Source: Vulcanimicrobiota bacterium (GTDB lineage: Bacteria > Vulcanimicrobiota > Xenobia > Xenobiales > JADMJV01). From it: a stretch of DNA of 64,000 nt. The position numbers and the translations under genes were made by a program. The notes beneath the pieces are model-generated. The model was not told the origin of the DNA. It did not search any database and saw only the letters and a program-made list of their open reading frames with translations. The number at the start of each line of letters is the position of its first letter. Positions within the stretch are counted from its first letter, which is position 1. The stretch spans positions 1 to 64,000 of the forward strand of contig JAEXNA010000100.1 in assembly GCA_023447635.1 (NCBI GenBank). Reading direction: 5' to 3'. This document shows, piece by piece, positions 1-8,072 of this stretch.

Positions 1-98
1 GGGTTCGGTGGACCACCGGGCCGACGACTCTCTCCAACCTCTCCCTTCCGAAGGGGCCTCGGCCTCTCCCACCTTCACCATCGTTCCAAGGAGGCGCC

Positions 99-1475
99 AT
101 GGCCATCACCGGCACAGCCAGCTCGAACTTTACCATGAACGGCATCGCCTCCGGACTCGATACGGACGCCATCGTGTCTCAACTCATGGCGCTGGAGAAG
201 CAGCCGTACACCGACCTCGAGACCCGCGAGGCGCAGTACAACAAAGAGCTCACCTCCTGGCGCTCTCTGAATACCCGCCTACTGGCGGCTGATACGGCGG
301 TAACCCGCCTACAGTCCGAGGACCTGTTCCTGGGCCGCCAGGCCAAGTCCAGCGACGAGGCGGCGATCAAGGTCACTGCCTCTTCGGGGAAAGACCTGGG
401 CGCCTATGACCTCACGGTAACGCAACTGGCCCAGCGTCATCAGGTGATCAGCCAGGGCTACGCCGACCTCTCTTCCCCGGTCGACCTGACTTCGTTCCAG
501 CTGACTGTGGGCACAGCCCAGTTCAGCGCGGTGAACCTGGCTCCCGAGCAGCGGACGCTCAGCGGACTGCGTGACGCCATCAACAAGTCGAACTCCGGGG
601 TGCGAGCCTCTATCATCGACTCTGGCGAGGGTCAGGGCAGCAGTCGCTATAAGCTGATGGTGACGGCCGACAAGACCGGGACCTCCTCGCAGATGAGCTT
701 CAGTTTCACCGGCGGAAGCGCCTCGGCGCCGGCCCCGGTCTTTGCCGATATGCAGGTCGCCCAGGACGCTAAGGTCACCCTGGGCACGGGTCCGAACGCC
801 GTCGAAGTGGTAAGCGCGAAGAACACCCTGACCACGCTGTTCGAGGGTGTCTCGATCGACTTGCTCAAGGCTGACCCCACCAAGCCGGTCCATATCGAAC
901 TGACGACCGACCGCGCCCCGGTGAAGACCGCGGTAGAGAACTTTATTCGGCAGTACAACTCGGTCGCGACCTTTTTCAACGAGCAGTTCGATTACGACTC
1001 GAGCACTCAGACTACCGGAACGCTGTTCGGTAACCGCGACCTGCTGGGGCTACAGAATGATATGGTCAAGTCGCTGACCGATCCGCGTCGAGGCTTTGAA
1101 CTGAACTCGCTGGCTGCGATCGGCATTGGCCTGGACCAGAGCGGGATGCTCTCGATCAAAGACAGCGCCGCCTTCGACCGTGCCATGGAGAAGCCCGAGG
1201 CGCTCGATAAGCTGTTCCGCGACCCCGACAACGGGGTCATCACCAAGTTCAACAGCGTGTTGGACAAGGCCAATCAGGCCTCTATCGGGCTGATCAGCAA
1301 CCAGGAAAAGAGTCTGCAGGAGCGGTTGACCGACCTGGCTGACCGCAAGCTCGCTATGCTGCGGGTTTTCGATAGCCGCGAGGCGCTGCTGCGCCAGCAG
1401 TTTTCGGAGATGGAAAAAGTGCTGGCCAACATGCAGTCCCAGAGTCAGCAGTTGGCGGCGCAGTTGGGCGGCTGA
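99..1475 (+). CDS. fliD: Flagellar hook-associated protein 2 (filament cap)
   Basis: FliD forms the cap at the tip of the growing flagellar filament and guides flagellin folding outside the cell. The N-terminal signature GIASGLDTDAIVSQLMALE lies at residues 15-33. A beta-rich middle and a C-terminal helical region rich in Gln and Leu follow, and 458 residues is normal for the family. AAGGAGG at 88-94 lies just before the ATG and fixes the start. It is followed by fliS and a fliT-like gene, the usual late-flagellar order. No flagellin gene is visible, and the first 98 bases show nothing else that I recognise. Confidence 0.96.
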   Translation: MAITGTASSNFTMNGIASGLDTDAIVSQLMALEKQPYTDLETREAQYNKELTSWRSLNTRLLAADTAVTRLQSEDLFLGRQAKSSDEAAIKVTASSGKDLGAYDLTVTQLAQRHQVISQGYADLSSPVDLTSFQLTVGTAQFSAVNLAPEQRTLSGLRDAINKSNSGVRASIIDSGEGQGSSRYKLMVTADKTGTSSQMSFSFTGGSASAPAPVFADMQVAQDAKVTLGTGPNAVEVVSAKNTLTTLFEGVSIDLLKADPTKPVHIELTTDRAPVKTAVENFIRQYNSVATFFNEQFDYDSSTQTTGTLFGNRDLLGLQNDMVKSLTDPRRGFELNSLAAIGIGLDQSGMLSIKDSAAFDRAMEKPEALDKLFRDPDNGVITKFNSVLDKANQASIGLISNQEKSLQERLTDLADRKLAMLRVFDSREALLRQQFSEMEKVLANMQSQSQQLAAQLGG

Positions 1476-1549
1476 TCGGTGGGTCTGTCGCCCTCCATAC
1501 CGCATCGAGTCCCAAACTTTTCGCCAGCTTACTACCCTAAGGAGTCCCG

Positions 1550-1939
1550 ATGAACAGAGCATCCGCCTACAAGAAAACACAGGTCATGACCAACGACCGC
1601 TTCGGGGTCCTGCTGATGGTGTACGAAGGCACCGCCAAAGAGCTGCGGAAAGCCCGCATGTGCCTGAGTTCGGGTATGCAATCGCCGGCCGAGTTGGCGA
1701 TCCTCAAGGCTCAGTCGGCCCTGGTCGAACTGGACCGAACTCTGAACTTCGAGGCGGACACTGAGCTTGCCAACAGCCTGCACAACCTTTACCTGCACAT
1801 GCTGCTCACGCTATCCGATGTTTTGAGCAACACGGATTTGGCGGAACTCGACCGTATCATCGGCCTGGTCGACCAGCTTCACGAAACCTGGTCGGAAGCC
1901 GCCTTGCTGCATCGCCAGAACAAGCAAGGGGTGGTCTGA
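1550..1939 (+). CDS. fliS: Flagellin export chaperone FliS
   Basis: FliS binds the C-terminus of flagellin in the cytoplasm and prevents premature polymerisation before export. The 129-residue, all-helical protein has the family pattern: an N-terminal AYKKTQV, then LLMVYEGTAKELRKA (about 22-36), then a helix bundle ending in an acidic, Trp-containing helix. TAAGGAG lies five bases before the ATG. The gene is 74 bases after fliD, and its stop overlaps the next start (ATGA at 1936-1939 region), so fliD, fliS and the following gene probably form one transcript. Confidence 0.92.
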   Translation: MNRASAYKKTQVMTNDRFGVLLMVYEGTAKELRKARMCLSSGMQSPAELAILKAQSALVELDRTLNFEADTELANSLHNLYLHMLLTLSDVLSNTDLAELDRIIGLVDQLHETWSEAALLHRQNKQGVV

Positions 1940-2241
1940 TGAAGAGTCTGCACGAGATCGGAGACGAACTGCTAAGCTGTCTGGTCGTTTGGCGCAAGAG
2001 CCCCGAACAAGGTTTACCGCTTCAACTGCCGTCGCTTCTCAAAGAGCGAGCCGAGGCAATCGCGAGTCTGGCCGCCGAGGCGCTCGAACCCGAGGGAAAG
2101 GCAGCCTTGCTAGAGCAGGACAAAGTGTTGCTCGCGACGCTGTCCGGCGCCCAGCGCTCTGTTGGGTCGCGTCTGCGTGGGCAAGCGTTCCGAGACCGCT
2201 CCCGGCCGGCCCCCTCTCGCTACTTTGACCAGGCGACCTGA
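1939..2241 (+). CDS. Small FliT-like flagellar chaperone candidate
   Basis: This 100-residue, mainly helical protein starts at the ATG that overlaps the fliS stop codon, so translation is coupled. Its position directly after fliS, its size and its helical, charged character (LLKERAEAIASLAAEA in the middle) match the FliT group, which chaperones FliD. FliT proteins are very divergent and no residue pattern here is diagnostic, so the call rests mostly on context. The C-terminal 25 residues are Arg- and Pro-rich and probably disordered. Confidence 0.55.
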   Translation: MKSLHEIGDELLSCLVVWRKSPEQGLPLQLPSLLKERAEAIASLAAEALEPEGKAALLEQDKVLLATLSGAQRSVGSRLRGQAFRDRSRPAPSRYFDQAT

Positions 2242-2303
2242 ACCCGGCTACCCCTGATAACCCAAGGTTACGAAATCCGCTAGAGAAGGAGAGGCTCGCG
2301 ACA

Positions 2304-2726
2304 ATGTCCGACCTGGAAATCAAGAAAAAAGACGGCTCATCGTTTCGCTTCATGTGCGTCGACGATTCGGACTTCATCCTCAAAGCGATGGCCGCCACGG
2401 TCAAGCTGTTGGGTGGTGAAGTGGTGGCGGTGGCCAAGGACGGCCTGGAAGCCGTCGAGCAGTACCGCAAGGTGCGCCCCGACATCGTCACCTGCGATAT
2501 CGTCATGCCAAACATGGGCGGTGTCGACGTGGTGAAAGAGTTGGTGAGCATGGACCCCGAGGCGAAGATCATTATGGCTTCGTCTCTGGGGCATCAGGAG
2601 ATCGTTCGCGAGGCCATAGGCGCGGGGGCGAAGTATTTCATCGTCAAGCCGTTCAAGCCGGCGGAAGCCGCGGAGAAGATCCGCGCGGTACTGGAGAAGC
2701 TGTTCCCGGTTCACACCGCTGCCTGA
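2304..2726 (+). CDS. CheY-like single-domain response regulator
   Basis: This is a stand-alone receiver domain of 140 residues. The acidic pair D20/D21, the phosphoacceptor D65 in CDIVMP, S93/S94 after the fourth strand and K115 in VKPF are all present, so the domain should be phosphorylated and change conformation. Family knowledge and the flagellar context suggest a CheY that binds the FliM/FliN switch. No CheA is visible in the window. AGAAGGAGAGG precedes the ATG. A strong hairpin terminator follows, and the CheX-type phosphatase that could reset it is encoded 2 kb away on the other strand. Confidence 0.88.
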   Translation: MSDLEIKKKDGSSFRFMCVDDSDFILKAMAATVKLLGGEVVAVAKDGLEAVEQYRKVRPDIVTCDIVMPNMGGVDVVKELVSMDPEAKIIMASSLGHQEIVREAIGAGAKYFIVKPFKPAEAAEKIRAVLEKLFPVHTAA

Positions 2727-2749
2727 ACGGCCGCGTCCAGGCATAAAGA

Positions 2750-2783
2750 AAAACGGCCTCCGCAGGTGGGGCCGTTTTCTTTT
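2750..2783. terminator. Bidirectional intrinsic terminator
   Basis: A stem with arms AAAACGGCC (2750-2758) and GGCCGTTTT (2770-2778) has an 11-base loop. On the + strand a T-rich run (TTTTCTTTTTC) follows; on the - strand the left arm is followed by TTTCTTTATG. It lies between the convergent cheY (+) and fliY/N (-) genes and can stop both transcripts. Confidence 0.85.
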
Positions 2784-2802
2784 TCTCCCGGGACACTAGA
2801 CG

Positions 2803-3702
2803 TCAGGCCGGCAGGCTGGGACGCAAGTGGCTCTCTTTGACCTTGACTCCAAACCGCTCGTCGATCACGACGACATCGCCGGCGGCGACTTTGCGGTCGC
2901 GAACAAACATCTCGACGGGGTCGTCGACCAGGCGGTCGAGTTCGATCAAAGAGCCCTCGGTAAGGGCTAACAGGTCCTCCACGCAGAGGGTCGCCCGCCC
3001 CAACAGGACGCGCACTTCGACCGTGATATTGGACAGGATCCCCAGGTCCGGACGTTCGTCTTTGTTGGCCGTCGAGCCCCGCTGGCTAGAGTTGCGCGAA
3101 CCCACGATCGTCGGCGGGGGTTCAGCCAGGGCTGCCGTGGCCAGGCCGCTCGGCGCGTCGCTCTCTGCTGAGGCGGGAGGCTTAGCGGCCAACGACAACT
3201 CTTCACAGAGCGCGGCAGAGAGGGTAAACAAGAGCTGCAGAGAGCCAGGGCCCGGAAAGGTCATGGGCAGTTCGATCGACGTCAGTAGGGGAGAGTCGAG
3301 TTTGGCGGGCTTGGGGCGCAGTTCCCCTTCTCCCGTCACGCCAACGCTAGTTCCCAACAGTTGGGAAAGCTGGCCCGAGAGAAGTCCGCTGAGCTCGTTG
3401 AAGAAGTCCATCAACTGGGTTTCGTCCGTGGCTGTGACGGGTCCGTCGTCCTCCGGGGCCTGGGGGAACAGGCGGCGAGCGGCCGCACTGTCGATCGAGA
3501 GCAAAGCCTTTCCCTGAAGCCCCTGGGACAGTTCGAGTAGGTGATGGTAGCCGCCACCCTTGAAGCGGGCTTTCAGCTCCATGGACGAACTGACGTTGCA
3601 GCTCAGTTGACCCAGTTTGCCGTCTTCACCCAGCATCATGGCGAGCGTGTCCACCGCGTTTTGCGCCCAGGGAGCCAGCGCTAAAAGGGAGCCTTCGGTC
3701 AC
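2803..3702 (-). CDS. fliY: Flagellar switch protein FliN/FliY type (CheC-like plus SpoA domain)
   Basis: This 299-residue protein belongs to the flagellar C-ring. The last 80 residues are a SpoA (FliN) domain: LGILSNITVEVRVLLGRATL, then LTEGSLIELDRLVDDPVEMFVRD and VVVIDERFGVKV. The first 190 residues resemble the CheC-like domain of FliY rather than a short FliN. In the helix FFNELSGLLSG the Glu of the phosphatase motif is kept, but the expected Asn is Gly, so CheY-P hydrolysis by this site is doubtful. The GTG start at 3702 overlaps the fliM stop (GTGA), which shows coupling and excludes a longer upstream reading. It could equally be named a long FliN. Confidence 0.82.
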   Translation of the reverse strand: MTEGSLLALAPWAQNAVDTLAMMLGEDGKLGQLSCNVSSSMELKARFKGGGYHHLLELSQGLQGKALLSIDSAAARRLFPQAPEDDGPVTATDETQLMDFFNELSGLLSGQLSQLLGTSVGVTGEGELRPKPAKLDSPLLTSIELPMTFPGPGSLQLLFTLSAALCEELSLAAKPPASAESDAPSGLATAALAEPPPTIVGSRNSSQRGSTANKDERPDLGILSNITVEVRVLLGRATLCVEDLLALTEGSLIELDRLVDDPVEMFVRDRKVAAGDVVVIDERFGVKVKESHLRPSLPA

Positions 3703-4676
3703 AGCGGGTTCCTCCACTCGCCTTCGATGGAGACCGCCATGCGGTTTCCGATGGTTCCGGGTCGTCCCGCGAAGCGGGGAACGTTGCCGACGTTGACCAA
3801 CAGCGACTTGGCCACTTCCTGATCCAGGGTCAACAGGTCGTTGGGCTGCAGGCGTGCCAGCGTCGAAGCATCGATCTGGATACGACCCAGGTCGACTCGG
3901 ACCTCGAGCGGCATGGTGGACAAGCTTTTGGGAAGCTCGCGAGGGTTCTCGGTCCGACGTTCCTGATTGCGGCGGGTCATCTTCCCGATCACCGAACTCA
4001 AGCATTTCAGAGGAGAATGTAGGCTCAACTGGCCAGTCGTGCTGCCCAGGCGAAGTTCGTAGGTCGCCCGGACCATGATCTCTTCGGCGGCCAGAGTGCG
4101 CGATAGCAGGCGTTCGTCCGTGTCGAGCGTTTCGACTTCGAGACGGGGGACGCCGTGCACGGCTTCGGCGTAGTGGGAGAGCATGTTGCCGCAGATATCG
4201 GTCATCAGCCCGCGCTCGAAGTCGGTGAGCGGGCGATTGATCACCATCCCGTTGCCTGGACCGCCCATCAGACGGTCCAGCGCAGCGTACATCTGGTAGA
4301 GGTTGACCTTCATGAGGCCCTGACTCTGCTCGTCGATCTTGTAGGTGCAGAGCAGGGTCGGGATGCCGTGGGAGCGGAAGATGTCTTTGTAGGTCGTCTG
4401 GTCGACTTCGACCAGTTTGACATCCACGGTAGCGCGGACCAGCGAGGTGAGGTAGTTGTTGATACCTCGAGTGAAGCGGCCAAAGCTGACCCGGAGCAGA
4501 CGCACCTGCTCTTTGGACAGCTTGTCGGGACGCCGGAAGTCGTACAGCCGATAGCTGGGCTGATGGCGGGGCGGGCGTTCGCCCAGGCGAGATTTGACGA
4601 GCGGCCTGGTGGGCGCGGGTTCGCTGCTCATCCCGTTGATGAGTGCGTCGATATCGTCCTGGCTTAAGTTGGTCAT
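3699..4676 (-). CDS. fliM: Flagellar motor switch protein FliM
   Basis: FliM is the C-ring subunit that binds CheY-P and sets rotation direction. The N-terminus LSQDDIDALING (residues 4-15) is the CheY-P binding peptide. It is followed by YDFRRPDKLSKEQ at about 45-57, a CheC-like middle domain containing LMGGPGNGM, and a C-terminal SpoA domain beginning near residue 250 (MPLEVRVDLG). The length of 325 is typical. GAGGAGAA precedes the ATG by seven bases. The gene is first in a two-gene unit with the FliY/FliN gene. Confidence 0.95.
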   Translation of the reverse strand: MTNLSQDDIDALINGMSSEPAPTRPLVKSRLGERPPRHQPSYRLYDFRRPDKLSKEQVRLLRVSFGRFTRGINNYLTSLVRATVDVKLVEVDQTTYKDIFRSHGIPTLLCTYKIDEQSQGLMKVNLYQMYAALDRLMGGPGNGMVINRPLTDFERGLMTDICGNMLSHYAEAVHGVPRLEVETLDTDERLLSRTLAAEEIMVRATYELRLGSTTGQLSLHSPLKCLSSVIGKMTRRNQERRTENPRELPKSLSTMPLEVRVDLGRIQIDASTLARLQPNDLLTLDQEVAKSLLVNVGNVPRFAGRPGTIGNRMAVSIEGEWRNPL

Positions 4677-4740
4677 CGCGTTCTCCTCTCTTCCTCATTG
4701 GTCGGGAGCGACGCGATCACTTTTGGACTTTGGGGCAAAC

Positions 4741-5214
4741 TCAGTCGTCGTCGTTTTCCTGCACGGCCACATTGACCTTGAGCTGGCCACAGTCGGTCTC
4801 GATCGGGACGACAAAAGGGGTCAGGTAGCTGCAAGCCTTCATCCCTTTGCCACAGAAGATGACGGGTGGAGTAATCGAGACGAGGGTGCCTTTGTCGTTG
4901 AGGTAGGTGACGGCTCGGCCGGAGACCAGGTTGGCCAGTTCGGAGAGGGTGGCTCGGGCCATCTCGTTGAAGGCCGCGAACGGTTCGCCCCAGTTCAGCG
5001 CCTCGCACAGACGCAGAGCGGTCTTCATGCCCATTTCCAGGATCATACGTCCTTCCACCCGGCCGGTGATTCCGATAATCACGGCCACCTCTTCCAAATC
5101 GTCGCCCCCGCTCTCTTCGGTGCCGGTGGCCACGTAGGCGGGGTTTTCTAGATAGGTCTCAAGCACCTCGACGGCGCCTCGCGTAAAATCGGAAGCAAAG
5201 TTCTGGGTTACCAT
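4741..5214 (-). CDS. cheX: CheX-type CheY-P phosphatase
   Basis: The protein belongs to the CheX/CheC family that dephosphorylates CheY-P. The catalytic pattern is intact in LSELANLVSG, with E92 and N95 as the expected Glu and Asn. An upstream strand VAVIIGITGRVEGRMIL also matches the family. Length is 157 residues. The start is the ATG at 5214 because GGGAGGAG lies nine bases upstream; an ATG 72 bases further out has no such site and its extension is not family-like. It stands between fliM and fliA, all on the minus strand, and probably resets the CheY-like protein at 2304. Confidence 0.83.
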   Translation of the reverse strand: MVTQNFASDFTRGAVEVLETYLENPAYVATGTEESGGDDLEEVAVIIGITGRVEGRMILEMGMKTALRLCEALNWGEPFAAFNEMARATLSELANLVSGRAVTYLNDKGTLVSITPPVIFCGKGMKACSYLTPFVVPIETDCGQLKVNVAVQENDDD

Positions 5215-5247
5215 CGTCGTGTAGCTCCTCCCAAGTTTGTCCCCCAC

Positions 5248-5274
5248 CCTTCGGCCCACGGAGAGAAAGATTAA
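5248..5274 (-). promoter_or_regulatory. Possible FliA-type promoter before cheX
   Basis: On the minus strand TTAA is followed after exactly 15 bases by GCCGAAGG. This resembles the sigma-28 pattern TAAA-N15-GCCGATAA, with the core GCCGA intact and the 3' end altered. It lies 34 bases upstream of the cheX ATG. The match is partial, so this is a suggestion only. Confidence 0.3.
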
Positions 5275-5325
5275 CCCTTTTCTCATTTAACCCGAATTCT
5301 GTTCGTGGAGCGTGGAAATCCGCTG

Positions 5326-6090
5326 TTACCCGGCCTTGCGGTTCTCCGAGGTCGAGGCCATGGGGTCGCCGTCCAGGGTGGTCGCCAGGCGACTCAGGGC
5401 GCGCTTGTGAAGCTGCGAGATGCGCGCTTCGGAGACGGAGAAGATCAGCGCGATCTCACGAATGTTCAGCCCTTCGTTATAGTAAAGGGAGAGAAGTTGA
5501 CGTTCCCGCTCGGGCAGAGTCTCCAGCGCTCGTGCGAGCGCCTGGATACGCAGCGAGACTTCGGCCTGGACCGAGGTGTCGCTGGCCTTGTCGGCGATGG
5601 TGTCGATGAGCGACAGGCTCATCTCTTGACAGCTTCGTAGCGGCTGGTTCAGCGACTCGACCAGGGCGCGGTTGCTCTCCCGTTCGCGGCGGGCCAACTC
5701 TTGCATAGAGACGCCGGCTTCCTGGGCCAGTTCGGCGCGGGCCGGAGTGCGCCCCAATCGGGTGGAGAGCGCCTGGCGGGCGACATTTAACTGACGGGCC
5801 CGGCGGCGCACGCCGCGACCGGTGAAGTCGTCGCGTCTCAAGGCGTCGAGGATCGCCCCCTTGATCCGCTGGGCGGCAAAAGTTCGCAGTTCATAGCCCT
5901 GGCTGGGGTCGAACCGCTCGAGAGCATCCATCAGGCCCAGCACGCCTTCTTGCAGCAGGTCCTCGAAACTCAGATGCGAGGGTAGGTTGACCGCGACGCG
6001 GCGGGCGATCGGCTTGACCAGCGTGGCGTACTCGAGAGCCAGTTTGTGTTTCTCCTCCTCGCTGAGTCGGGGAGCTTGAGATGTCACCAT
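5326..6090 (-). CDS. fliA: RNA polymerase sigma factor FliA (sigma-28)
   Basis: This is a FliA/WhiG-type sigma factor that directs late flagellar transcription. Region 2 includes DLLQEGVLGLMDALERFDPSQG and FAAQRIKGAILDALRRDDF, which is characteristic of the sigma-28 group. Region 3 follows at about 100-160, and region 4 near the C-terminus includes LPERERQLLSLYYNEGLN and a helix-turn-helix SEARISQLHKRALSRL. The length of 254 is normal. No FlgM anti-sigma gene is visible nearby. The gene is divergent from the SigH-like sigma gene at 6397, with 306 bases between them. Confidence 0.93.
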   Translation of the reverse strand: MVTSQAPRLSEEEKHKLALEYATLVKPIARRVAVNLPSHLSFEDLLQEGVLGLMDALERFDPSQGYELRTFAAQRIKGAILDALRRDDFTGRGVRRRARQLNVARQALSTRLGRTPARAELAQEAGVSMQELARRERESNRALVESLNQPLRSCQEMSLSLIDTIADKASDTSVQAEVSLRIQALARALETLPERERQLLSLYYNEGLNIREIALIFSVSEARISQLHKRALSRLATTLDGDPMASTSENRKAG

Positions 6091-6238
6091 AATTCCTCCA
6101 TGAGGCTATTCCTCGGATCGGATATTGCTCGGGAGGGGGGCGACCACTTTCGGGTCGCGGGAAATGGGATAGTCCAAAGTGGCCAGCAGGGGTTGCCGTC
6201 GAGACTAACATCCGCTTCATGCGGGTTCTCCTTCGGAG

Positions 6239-6328
6239 CGGGACTTTCGTCTGGCTCCGGAGTCGGTCCGGGTCCGGGACTTTCGTCTCGCCGGATGGGG
6301 GGTATACCCTACCGTGGGAGGGGGGTAT
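6239..6328. promoter_or_regulatory. Direct repeats between two divergent sigma factor genes
   Basis: The 306-base gap between fliA and the sigH-like gene holds two pairs of direct repeats. CGGGACTTTCGTCT occurs at 6239-6252 and 6275-6288 (36 bases apart). GGGGGGTAT occurs at 6297-6305 and 6320-6328 (23 bases apart). The second pair lies 70-100 bases before the sigH-like start. Their place suggests operators or unusual promoter elements, but I recognise no known motif. An inverted pair CCACTTT/AAAGTGG also lies at 6144-6150 and 6176-6182. Confidence 0.4.
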
Positions 6329-6396
6329 CCAGGCCTACGATGCTCTCAGGAGTAAAGGTATGCTGAGGCCACAAAAGAGACGGAGGAACGGCAAGG

Positions 6397-7032
6397 ATGG
6401 TCAGTCAGAAGGTTGTCAAAGAAAGCGCAGCGATGAGCGCAACCAGAGTGCGGGTGGACGCGCTTTACGCCCAGGCGGTGGGCAAGAGCTGTGGGGCCGG
6501 TGAAATCACCGAGATGATGATTCCGCATTTCGAATTCTACCTGAAGCATCTACTACGGCGCTTCTTCATTCCGGGCGCTGACGCGCAGGACCTATCCCAG
6601 GAAGCGCTGGCGGGCCTGGCCACGGCGGCTTGCAACTTTGACGGAAGTCGCGGGATGGGATACTTCGACTACGCCACCCTCTGCATGCGCAACGCGGTGC
6701 TGGCGGCGGTCCGTAAGGCCAACCGGAATAAGCAAAAGGTCCTCTCCGAGTCGGTACGCCTGGAGGCCCAACCGATGGACCTGCCCTGCGAGAACAACCC
6801 CTGCGACCAGGCGATCGGCCGCATCACGGTGGCCGGCCTGATGGGCTGGATCGACAAAGAGCTCTCCCAGCTCGAAGCTGCCACTCTGAAGAACTGGCTG
6901 GCCGGCACCGGGGTCAGCGAGCTCAGTGAGCGCTGGAGCCTGGAAGCGAAGAAGATCGAGAACGCTCTGTTCCGCGCCCGCCGTAAGGCGAAGAGCTACC
7001 TCCAGGTCCACCACCTCGGGATTGCAGGCTAG
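6397..7032 (+). CDS. SigH-like sigma-70 family factor
   Basis: The 211-residue protein has region 2 features of the SigH (Spo0H) branch: DAQDLSQEALAGLATAACNF at about 61-80, then FDYATLCMRNAVLAAVRKANR. A short loop of variable sequence follows, then a C-terminal helical region. The helix-turn-helix of region 4 is weakly conserved (GVSELSERWSLEAKKIENAL). GGAGG at 6382-6386 lies ten bases before the ATG. Its target promoters cannot be read from sequence. It sits between fliA and motAB, which suggests a role in flagellar or lifestyle control, but this is inference from position. Confidence 0.75.
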   Translation: MVSQKVVKESAAMSATRVRVDALYAQAVGKSCGAGEITEMMIPHFEFYLKHLLRRFFIPGADAQDLSQEALAGLATAACNFDGSRGMGYFDYATLCMRNAVLAAVRKANRNKQKVLSESVRLEAQPMDLPCENNPCDQAIGRITVAGLMGWIDKELSQLEAATLKNWLAGTGVSELSERWSLEAKKIENALFRARRKAKSYLQVHHLGIAG

Positions 7033-7186
7033 ATCATGGTACGGGGGGTCACACGCGGCAGTTTTCAGGTCCGACATCCTTAAGATCTCTTTCGGTAGCG
7101 CGACACGCAATTTGCTACCATCCCTTAACTGAACCCAAGAGCGGCCGATGGCTCCTTCGCCAAATCCAAGGTAAGGAGCATCGGCC

Positions 7187-8044
7187 TTGTTTATTATTAT
7201 CGGAGCTATCATCGTCGTAGGCTGCGTGGCTGCGGGCTACGCGATGCACCACGGCCCATTCGGGGTGCTCTGGCAGCCCAACGAGGTTGTGATCATCGGA
7301 GGCGCCGCGCTGGGATCGGCCTTTATCATGGCCCCTCCTCACGTGCTCAAGGAGATCCTGCACGGGATCTTGGCCCTGCTCAAGGGCAAGGCCGAAAAGC
7401 CAGCCGAGTACAAGAAGCTGCTGGTCTCGCTGTACGAACTGTTCCGACTCGGTAGCTTCGAGGGTGGCAACGGTCTGGAGCCCCACGTCGAGAGCCCGGA
7501 GACCAGCGAACTTCTCAAGAAGAACCCGGAACTTCTGGCCGATCATCACAGTCTAGAGTTTCTCTGCGACACCATGAAGGTGGTCATCATCGGCGGCGTG
7601 CCTGAATACCAGATCGCCGAACTCACCGATATGAGCATCGAGACGCACGATGACGAGGCCCATCACGCTCCGTCGATCTTGACCAAGGTGGCGGACTCGC
7701 TGCCAGGTATGGGTATTGTGGCGGCGGTGCTAGGTATCATCATCACCATGCAGCACATTGACGGCGAAGCCTCCGAGATCGGTATGAGCGTGGCGGCGGC
7801 TCTGGTAGGAACCTTCCTGGGCATTCTGGCCGCCTACGGCTTCATCGGCCCTCTAGCCACCCATATGGAGCTGCGTGCCGGGGCAGCCCGGACCAAGCTG
7901 GTCTGCATCCGGGCTGGAGTGCTAGCCTACGCGCGCGGTCTTCACCCGCTGATCTGCGTGGAGTTTGCTCGTCGGACTCTGCCCAGTCACATCCGGCCTA
8001 GCTTTTCGAAGCTGGAAGAAGCCTGCCGCGAAGCGGGACGCTAA
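7187..8044 (+). CDS. motA: Flagellar stator protein MotA (first set)
   Basis: MotA forms the four-helix ion-channel subunit of the stator. The N-terminus GYAMHHGPFGVLWQPNEVVI matches the proteobacterial-type MotA, the cytoplasmic loop carries charged residues in FRLGSFEGGNGLEPHVE, and the last two transmembrane helices (about 173-195 and 205-227) contain the conserved Pro residues. The length of 285 fits. The start is TTG at 7187; AAGGAG at 7173-7178 lies eight bases upstream and no ATG is suitable. motB follows after 28 bases. Confidence 0.94.
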   Translation: MFIIIGAIIVVGCVAAGYAMHHGPFGVLWQPNEVVIIGGAALGSAFIMAPPHVLKEILHGILALLKGKAEKPAEYKKLLVSLYELFRLGSFEGGNGLEPHVESPETSELLKKNPELLADHHSLEFLCDTMKVVIIGGVPEYQIAELTDMSIETHDDEAHHAPSILTKVADSLPGMGIVAAVLGIIITMQHIDGEASEIGMSVAAALVGTFLGILAAYGFIGPLATHMELRAGAARTKLVCIRAGVLAYARGLHPLICVEFARRTLPSHIRPSFSKLEEACREAGR

Positions 8045-8072
8045 ACCGACGCCGTCTTAGGAGCAGCAGATC

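Noticed and set aside
2803..4698. 631-residue minus-strand open frame as one protein
   Set aside because: Its first half is antisense-frame sequence over fliM; only the part from GTG 3702 is family-like.
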